Assembly (NCBI RefSeq): GCF_019355935.1 | Contig: NZ_CP079925.1 | Coordinates: forward strand, 2,914,001-2,978,000 | Length of the DNA stretch: 64,000 nt | Origin: Comamonas sp. Y33R10-2 | GTDB taxonomy: Bacteria > Pseudomonadota > Gammaproteobacteria > Burkholderiales > Burkholderiaceae_C | Reading direction: 5' to 3' | Shown here: one piece after another, positions 58,523 through 64,000 of the stretch | Layout of the letters: the number at the start of each line of letters is the position of its first letter | Numbering within the stretch: position 1 is the stretch's first letter | Position numbers and translations under genes: made by a program | The notes under the pieces: model-generated | Seen by the model: only the letters and a program-made list of their open reading frames with translations | What the model was told of the DNA's origin: nothing | Database searches by the model: none

Positions 58523-58589
58523 CCATTACAGTGCCAATACAGACAGTCTTACAATTATTTCTTCTGTATTGGTCTTGGGTTCAATACAG
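58523..58589. promoter_or_regulatory. Cluster of CCAATACAG operator-like repeats
   Basis: Four related sites lie 54-120 bp before the MocR gene: CCATTACAG (58523) and CCAATACAG (58534), spaced 11 bp; the inverted CTGTATTGG (58564); and CAATACAG (58582). MocR proteins usually bind repeats of this sort. The rest of the intergenic region (58201-58522) shows only repeated AGCGTT words near 58283-58300. Confidence 0.6.
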
Positions 58590-58642
58590 CTCGCTGCCTT
58601 ATTTCGCTACTTTCACTGCCAATTCACTGTTAACTCACGGCT

Positions 58643-60106
58643 ATGTCTATTTCACTTTCGCGCCAAGCCGCTTTGACTTTGACCGAGCAACTGGCAGATC
58701 GTCTGGCTGAGCGAATCCGTATGCGTTTGTTGCCCGCCGGCGCGCGCCTGCCTTCGGTGCGTGAATGTGCGCGTCAGCAAGGGGTGAGTGCTTATACGGT
58801 GGTGGCCGCTTATGACTTGCTGCAGGCGCAGGGCTTGGTTGAGGCCAGACCGCAGCGCGGCTTTTTTGTGCGAGATTTTGTGCAAAATCCGCTTCAGGTC
58901 CAAGAAGTTAAAGCACGTGACGCTATTAAAAATGTAGCGAGCGAGACGCCGCTAGGACTGCCACCCGGATCCCGCATCAATGCCTCCATGCTGATTCGCG
59001 GCATGTTTGTGGAGAGTGTGGCTGGCAAGCCCCAACCCGGCGCAGGCGTGCTTCCTGCCGAGTGGCTGGATGCGAGCTTTCTCGTGGCCGCCATGCGCAA
59101 AGTCACCAGTGGGCCGGCGCTGCGTGAATCGCTGGTGCGCTATGGCGAGCCCATGGGCGACAGCCGCTTGCGTGAAGCCCTGTCACTGCGCATGCAGCGC
59201 ATAGGCATTGCAGCGGCGCCCAGCCAGATCATCACCACCATGGGCGCAACGCAGGCGCTAGATATCGTCAGCCGCGCCCTGCTGCAGCCGGGCGACCCGG
59301 TGATGGTGGAGGAACCCGGCTGGGCAGTGGAATATGCGCGGCTGGCTGCCATGGGCATGCGCGTGCTACCCGTGCCGCGTGGGCCGGAGGGCCCAGACAT
59401 GGCGGTGATGCAGCGCTACTGCGAAACCATGGCCCCTAAGCTTTATGTCAGCGTCAGCGTGCTGCACAACCCCACGGGTTACAGCCTGAGCGCAGCCAGC
59501 GCGCACGAGGTGCTGCAGATGTCCCAGCGCAACGGTTTTTATGTGGTGGAAGACGATAGCTACTGCCACATCGCCCCCGACCACGCCCCGCGCGTGACGG
59601 TGCTGGACCGCCTGCAGCGCAGCATCTACATCAGCGGCTTTGCCAAAGTGCTGGTACCCAACTGGCGCTTGGGCTATATGGCTGCACCGCCTGAATTGGT
59701 GGAAAGGCTGCTGGACACCAAGCTCCTCTCAACCCTTTCAACCCCGACCCCCATGGAGCAGGCGCTGGCCCTGTGCATGGAGCAAGGCCAGTTGCGCCGC
59801 CATGCTGAGCGGCTGCGCCAGCATCTGGCCAAGGCCCGCACCCGCAGCGTGGCGTTGGCGCAAGCAGCAGGCTGCCGCTTTGTGGCCGAGCCTGCAGGCA
59901 TGTTTGGCTGGGTAGATACGGGTGTGGATACCGAGGCGCTGACCCAGTTGCTGCTAGATGAGGGCTACATGATTGCGCCGGGTGCTATGTTCCACGCCAG
60001 CAGAGGATCGAGTGCCTGCATGCGCATTAACTTTGCGACCACCCAGGACGCGGCCTTCTGGCGGGTGTTTGAGAGAGTCGTGGCAAAAATGCGCGAGCCA
60101 TCTTAA
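58643..60106 (+). CDS. MocR-family transcriptional regulator (GntR HTH plus aminotransferase-like domain)
   Basis: A 487-aa MocR protein. The N-terminal winged HTH (LADRLAERIRMRLLPAGARLPSVRECARQQGVSAYTVVAAYDLLQAQGLVEARPQRGFFV) is followed by a fold-type I aminotransferase domain with the PLP lysine in ISGFAKVLVPNWRLGY. VLHNPTGYSLS and VVEDDSYCHIAPDH are other family blocks. PLP or an aldimine is the effector. It presumably controls the divergent aminotransferase and itself. The stop overlaps the convergent deacetylase gene by four bases. Confidence 0.92.
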   Translation: MSISLSRQAALTLTEQLADRLAERIRMRLLPAGARLPSVRECARQQGVSAYTVVAAYDLLQAQGLVEARPQRGFFVRDFVQNPLQVQEVKARDAIKNVASETPLGLPPGSRINASMLIRGMFVESVAGKPQPGAGVLPAEWLDASFLVAAMRKVTSGPALRESLVRYGEPMGDSRLREALSLRMQRIGIAAAPSQIITTMGATQALDIVSRALLQPGDPVMVEEPGWAVEYARLAAMGMRVLPVPRGPEGPDMAVMQRYCETMAPKLYVSVSVLHNPTGYSLSAASAHEVLQMSQRNGFYVVEDDSYCHIAPDHAPRVTVLDRLQRSIYISGFAKVLVPNWRLGYMAAPPELVERLLDTKLLSTLSTPTPMEQALALCMEQGQLRRHAERLRQHLAKARTRSVALAQAAGCRFVAEPAGMFGWVDTGVDTEALTQLLLDEGYMIAPGAMFHASRGSSACMRINFATTQDAAFWRVFERVVAKMREPS

Positions 60107-60933
60107 AAGTTCTTCACGGGGCCTTGGTGAATGCGGCAGTGATTGCGCTCAAGCAACGCGCCAAAGGCGTCAGACATCAGGTATTCAAACTCCACAGGGC
60201 GTTGCTGGGCAATCGCATCGCCTTTGACGATTCCACTGGCCGGGTGGCACATCAGCAAGCCGCCATTGGCCATATGCGGTAACCAGCCGGCCATTTGCGC
60301 GCCGTAGGTCGCGGCGTCAGGGGCGTCAAAACCGTAAACGCCGCCAAAGCCCTTGTTCATGGGGATGGCTGCCTTGCGCAACTGCCGGGTCGCCGCCCAG
60401 CCGCCCAGCAGCGCAATGATGGCGGCTTTGGGGCTGCGCCACAGACCGGCTGCGGGCGCTGTGGAGCGTACCCAAGGCCTTTCATGCGCGCTGTAGCGGG
60501 ACTGCATTTCTTTAAGCATTGCAGTGCGCAGGCCGGGCAACTGGTGCACATGCTGGTGGCCATCGATAAAGTCTGGCGGCGTGCCCATGGCTTGCTCAAA
60601 GGCGTCTAGCTGTTCGCGCCAGGCTGTGCGCATTTGCGCTGCCGAGATTTGATGGCTATAGGCCTGACGGATGACCTGCCCCAGCGCCTGCGCCGCGTGC
60701 TGGCCGCCATGGCCTTCGGTCAGGTTGAAGTGTAGACCCACGCTGAGCAAGGGGCGCAGTGGTTTGAGTGCAGGCGCAGCTTGCAGCCAGTGCGGCGAGG
60801 TGCTCATGCAACTGGTGGCAGACAGGCGGCCTGCGCGGGCCAGTTGCTGCACGGCGTCATCGACCAGCGGGTGCAGGGCGTAATCATCAGCGCACAGCAT
60901 GATGGAGCGAGAGGTGGAAGCGGTGTAGCTCAT
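60103..60933 (-). CDS. ChbG/HpnK (YdjC) family deacetylase
   Basis: A 276-aa carbohydrate deacetylase. The metal site is seen in MLCADDYALHPLVDDAV (Asp pair) and the His in VGLHFNLTEG; the catalytic-type FIDGHQHVHQLPGL block follows. Family relatives include NaxD of Francisella, which deacetylates undecaprenyl-phosphate-GalNAc, and LgmC of Bordetella. The start at 60933 overlaps the gtrA-like stop (ATGA). Together with the GT2 and GT39 genes this points to making an amino sugar on a lipid carrier; that substrate is inference. Confidence 0.82.
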   Translation of the reverse strand: MSYTASTSRSIMLCADDYALHPLVDDAVQQLARAGRLSATSCMSTSPHWLQAAPALKPLRPLLSVGLHFNLTEGHGGQHAAQALGQVIRQAYSHQISAAQMRTAWREQLDAFEQAMGTPPDFIDGHQHVHQLPGLRTAMLKEMQSRYSAHERPWVRSTAPAAGLWRSPKAAIIALLGGWAATRQLRKAAIPMNKGFGGVYGFDAPDAATYGAQMAGWLPHMANGGLLMCHPASGIVKGDAIAQQRPVEFEYLMSDAFGALLERNHCRIHQGPVKNF

Positions 60934-61343
60934 GTACTGCTGCGTGCCCGGAAGGCCCAAAATTTACTCATCACAAAAGTGCCCATAGCGACGATGACCA
61001 GCACGCCAGCCAAACTCCAGAAGTAATGCCAATGCAGCCAGTGCAGGGCAAGGTAGTAGAGCAGCTCATTGGTGATAAAAGACAGGCAGGCCACGGCGAA
61101 GTACTTGCCAATCACCGCCCAGCCGTGTACTTGCGCTCTTGAAAATGTGAGCAGGGCGTGGCCGTTGTAGCTGACGATGAAGGCCACTAAAAAGGCAAAT
61201 ACATTGGCGTGTAGCGGCGCTAATCCTGCGAACGTAACCAGCAAGCCGACCACGGCCAAATGGGTGGCAGCCGCTGCGCCACCGACCAATACAAACTGAA
61301 TCAGCTGCGGCAGACTGCGCAGCCTCTGGAGCAAAACATTCAT
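60930..61343 (-). CDS. GtrA-family membrane protein
   Basis: A 137-aa protein with four membrane segments, typical of GtrA: LIQFVLVGGAAAATHLAVVGLLVTF at the start and FVMSKFWAFR at the end. GtrA proteins are thought to flip polyprenyl-phosphate-linked sugars. It overlaps the GT2 stop by one base (TAATG) and the deacetylase start by four, so all three products are co-translated. Confidence 0.87.
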   Translation of the reverse strand: MNVLLQRLRSLPQLIQFVLVGGAAAATHLAVVGLLVTFAGLAPLHANVFAFLVAFIVSYNGHALLTFSRAQVHGWAVIGKYFAVACLSFITNELLYYLALHWLHWHYFWSLAGVLVIVAMGTFVMSKFWAFRARSST

Positions 61344-62347
61344 TACGACTTATCGCGCAACGGGCTGCGGTCTTCGTCGTGTGCGACTAGATAAATGGGG
61401 CGGCGTTTCACTTCTTCATAGATTCGCCCAATGTATTCGCCCAGAATGCCGATGGACAGCAGCTGCACGCCTGAGAAAAGCATGATGCTGGCAGCCAGCG
61501 TGGGCCAGCCATCTAAAGGGTTGCCGAAGAACAGCGTTTTCACTGCAATCCACAGTCCATAAGTCAGCGCTAGTAGCGAAATACCTGCACCGACCATGCT
61601 CCAGATACGCAGGGGCATGGTCGTAAATGAGGTGAGCCCCAGCAAGGCCAGTGAGCCCAAGCGGCGCAGGTTAAAGCTGGAGCTACCCGCGGCGCGGTTT
61701 TTGGGGACAAAGGGTAGGGCCACGCTTTTGAAGCCGACCCAGGCGTACAGGCCCTTCATGAAACGATTGTTTTCAGGCAAAGCTTTGAGGGCATCGACTA
61801 CCTTGCGATCCATCCAGCGGAAGTCGCCTGCATTGGGCGGCAGCTTGACCGCGCTGCCCGAGTTCATCACGCTGTAGAACAGGTTGGTGCCCATGCGCTT
61901 GGCACCGCTTTCTGCACCGCGGTCGGCAATCACGCCATAAACCATCTCGTAGCCAGACTGCCACAGCGCGTGCATCTCGCTGAGCATCTCAAGCGGGTGC
62001 TGAAAATCGGCATCAATCAACAAAACCGCATTGCCCCGTGTGTGATCAATGCCGGCAGACAAAGCTGCTTCCTTGCCAAAGTTGCGTGATAGAGCCAGAT
62101 AACGCAGTGGCAGCTTTTGTGCCAAGCGCATGACCATCTCGTGCGTGCTGTCGTGGCTGCCGTCGTTGACCACGACGATTTCAAAATCCGGTGTCAGTGC
62201 TTGCACCGAATTGGCCAAAGCGAGCAAAAAGCTCTCGATATTGGCTTGCTCGTTATAAGCCGGCACCACGCAGCTCAGCCGCAACGGCTGACGCGGCAAC
62301 TGGGCGGGCGGGGCTGCGGGTGCGTATTCGGCATGGAAGTCGGTCAT
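61343..62347 (-). CDS. GT2 polyprenyl-phosphate glycosyltransferase
   Basis: A 334-aa GT2 enzyme like GtrB/ArnC/FlmF2. LSCVVPAYNEQANIESFLLAL, IVVVNDGSHDST and VLLIDADFQHP (DxD region) form the GT-A domain; two C-terminal membrane helices follow (residues about 245-310) and a tail REVKRRPIY-like. It likely moves a UDP-sugar to undecaprenyl phosphate. MTDFHAEYAP at 62347 is the start; the upstream frame has no ribosome site. It is the first gene of the gtrB-gtrA-deacetylase unit and divergent from the GT39 gene. Confidence 0.88.
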   Translation of the reverse strand: MTDFHAEYAPAAPPAQLPRQPLRLSCVVPAYNEQANIESFLLALANSVQALTPDFEIVVVNDGSHDSTHEMVMRLAQKLPLRYLALSRNFGKEAALSAGIDHTRGNAVLLIDADFQHPLEMLSEMHALWQSGYEMVYGVIADRGAESGAKRMGTNLFYSVMNSGSAVKLPPNAGDFRWMDRKVVDALKALPENNRFMKGLYAWVGFKSVALPFVPKNRAAGSSSFNLRRLGSLALLGLTSFTTMPLRIWSMVGAGISLLALTYGLWIAVKTLFFGNPLDGWPTLAASIMLFSGVQLLSIGILGEYIGRIYEEVKRRPIYLVAHDEDRSPLRDKS

Positions 62348-62487
62348 GTTCTGATTCTCGCTATTCTTCGCTGGCCTATTCTGCTTGTAACGTTTTGTGT
62401 TGCAGAAAACACCCGTCGCTATACTCAATGGGCCGCTCAGGTTAACTGCAATTTTGCTTGTGCAATTTCCTCTTTTATGACTGTCTG

Positions 62488-63966
62488 ATGCCCGCTGCGC
62501 AACACGAACCACTCGTTCTGTCTGGCCGTACTCTGGCCGTATTCTTATTGATCTTTGGCGTGATCTGGCTTGGCATCCATTGGGTGACATCGCTGGCTGC
62601 TCCCATGGATAACGTTGAACAATTGGTCTGGATTCGTTCGCTGGAGTGGGGCTACTACAAGCACCCACCCTTGCCCACTTGGATTGTTGCGGCAGCTGCA
62701 GCGATGGCCGGCTCCTCGATTGAGTTGACCTATGTGCTGGGCTGCATCGTTACGCTCGCAGGGTTGCTTGTTTTTTGGCGTTTGCTGTGCAGCATGCGCG
62801 GCAAACGGTATGCGACGGTTGCTCTGCTGGCGAGTCTGTGCATCACTTTTTATTGCGGGCGCCTGTACTACTACAACCACAACGTGGTGATGATGTTGTG
62901 GATCTCCATCGCAGTCGCTTTGACTTGGCATTTGACGCTGAAGCCGTCGCTTGCCGTTTGGGCGCTACTGGGCGTGGTTTCGGGGCTGGGGATGCTGAGT
63001 AAATATCAGTATGTGCTGGCGCTGGGGGTGATTGGCTTGTGGTGGCTGCGCATCGGTGCGTGGCGCAACCCCGTGCATCTCAAGGGAGTCTTGCTGGCGA
63101 CGGTGGCGGGTTTGCTGACAATAGCGCCTCATCTGTACTGGCTAGCAATGCATGACTGGATGCCTATGCGCTATGCGGATCAGACCTCTTTGGGTCTGCA
63201 GCTCGATAGCCTGGCTCGCATGAAGAAATCTGGCTTGTTTGCGCTGGATTGGTTCTTCAACCGCGGGCTGCCCGCATGGATTGTGCTTGCTGTGGCGCTT
63301 TGGTGGGGGCGCCGCAGTGGCGACAAGTCCGAAGCAAATGCAGAGCGTGTGCAAGTGCGAACGCCCGAAGACAAGATGCTGCGTGAGTTTTGGCTGCTTT
63401 GGGGCATCGCTCCGCTGCTGTTTATCCTGGCGCTAGGCTTGTTAATGGGCTCTGCTTTGCAACTGCAGTGGGGCACGGCTTTTATGTTTTTGTGTGTGCC
63501 CGCGGTGATGGAGCTGCGCAGATCACCTCAGCGCTGGGGCAGTGCCGCAGACATACGAGCGGCTTGGGTGACGTTTGCGGCTTTGCAAGCTTTGATATTG
63601 CTGCAGTTTTGGCTGGGCTCACCCATGGGCATATCAGGCTACAAAAGCAGTCATCAAAACCATATACCGATGGCCAAAATTGTGGAGGGCATCGCTCCTG
63701 CCGCGCATAAGGCCTTGGGTGGCCCGGTGGACATCATCATTGGCCCGCAGGCTCTGGCGGGTCGTATCTCTTTAGCGATGCCAGAGCGCCCCCGCGTGTT
63801 TGTGGACCGTAACTTGCAGTACAGCCCTTGGATTCATAAAGAAGAGCTGCCCAACGCTCGAATCATTGAAGTGTTTGAGGGGGCAGATCCGCTGCCGCCT
63901 GGAGCCGTTCAAGCTTACGGGCGCTGGTCTTGGCGGCCTGTGAAGATCAGCGAGGGTGAGCAGTAA
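62488..63966 (+). CDS. GT39/ArnT-like glycosyltransferase
   Basis: A 492-aa polytopic GT-C enzyme. The first periplasmic loop has the catalytic Asp-Glu type motif (APMDNVEQLVWIRSLEWGYYKHPPLPTW), as in ArnT and PMT proteins. About ten membrane segments follow. The C-terminal periplasmic part ends with a lid-like domain. ArnT relatives transfer a sugar from undecaprenyl phosphate to lipid A. The gene is divergent from the GT2 operon with 140 bp between them, so shared control is plausible. Confidence 0.86.
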   Translation: MPAAQHEPLVLSGRTLAVFLLIFGVIWLGIHWVTSLAAPMDNVEQLVWIRSLEWGYYKHPPLPTWIVAAAAAMAGSSIELTYVLGCIVTLAGLLVFWRLLCSMRGKRYATVALLASLCITFYCGRLYYYNHNVVMMLWISIAVALTWHLTLKPSLAVWALLGVVSGLGMLSKYQYVLALGVIGLWWLRIGAWRNPVHLKGVLLATVAGLLTIAPHLYWLAMHDWMPMRYADQTSLGLQLDSLARMKKSGLFALDWFFNRGLPAWIVLAVALWWGRRSGDKSEANAERVQVRTPEDKMLREFWLLWGIAPLLFILALGLLMGSALQLQWGTAFMFLCVPAVMELRRSPQRWGSAADIRAAWVTFAALQALILLQFWLGSPMGISGYKSSHQNHIPMAKIVEGIAPAAHKALGGPVDIIIGPQALAGRISLAMPERPRVFVDRNLQYSPWIHKEELPNARIIEVFEGADPLPPGAVQAYGRWSWRPVKISEGEQ

Positions 63967-63970
63967 AACA

Positions 63971-64000
63971 AAAAAGGCGGACTCGAAGGTCCGCCTTTTT
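63971..64000 (+). terminator. Terminator of the GT39 gene
   Basis: AAAAAGGCGGAC pairs with GTCCGCCTTTTT across a 6-nt loop. It ends exactly at the window edge. Confidence 0.9.

Overview
The window is a piece of a high-GC betaproteobacterial chromosome that looks like the family Comamonadaceae (Comamonas/Delftia-like). The evidence is a PhaM-type PHA-granule protein, two Bug-type solute receptors, a PCu(A)C copper chaperone, the recCBD gene order, and several dispersed palindromic repeats of a kind I associate with this family. Species cannot be fixed from sequence alone. No rRNA operon, CRISPR array or intact insertion sequence is visible.

Layout. 1-470: the last 33 nt of a tRNA-Phe gene plus its terminator, joined on the left to lower-GC non-coding DNA. 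This looks like the right junction of an element integrated in tRNA-Phe. 558-10032: a translationally overlapping recC-recB-recD operon. 10150-13860: glutathione transferase, copper chaperone, PhaM and a FIST sensor. 14006-17890: a leftward cluster of Bug receptor, flavin monooxygenase and double CMD/AhpD-like protein. 18050-22448: a YXWGXW-repeat protein, an XRE regulator, a ceramidase-like membrane protein and an LplT/PlsC fusion. 22585-26139: uncharacterised envelope genes (DUF3047, STM0539 family, DUF2145, coiled-coil/zinc-ribbon protein). 26215-33516: tgt, a universal stress protein, a GDSL lipoprotein esterase, pldA and rep. 33797-35933: a four-gene operon of a possible winged-helix protein, a small Ras-like GTPase with no NKxD motif and two Roadblock/LC7 proteins. 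36048-42493: AEC carrier, L-asparaginase, priA, an AT-rich intergenic region with three perfect DnaA boxes, and hemE. 42709-50152: an OlsB-like acyltransferase behind four 11-bp-spaced Pho half-sites, a DsbD/ScsB-type reductase, a MATE pump, an AT-rich lipoprotein gene and a creatininase-family hydrolase. 50249-56931: a second Bug receptor, a phosphatase, a Fur-box-preceded fbpABC iron transporter with a short ATPase, and a PhzF-like isomerase. 57019-60106: an aminotransferase divergent from a MocR regulator with clustered operator-like repeats. 60103-63966: GT2, GtrA, YdjC-type deacetylase and divergent GT39, the parts list of an amino-sugar lipid A modification route as in Francisella (FlmF2/NaxD/FlmK) and Bordetella (Lgm).

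Most promising leads: the GTPase/Roadblock operon; the GT2-GtrA-deacetylase-GT39 locus; the DnaA-box cluster between priA and hemE; and a 268-bp nested inverted-repeat element next to pldA. At least three other dispersed repeat families are seen here, two of them sitting at gene 3' ends or as terminal-inverted-repeat units, and one running into the dsbD signal-peptide codons. Gene starts were moved inward from the longest reading frame wherever a ribosome site, signal peptide or overlap argued for it; these choices are inference.
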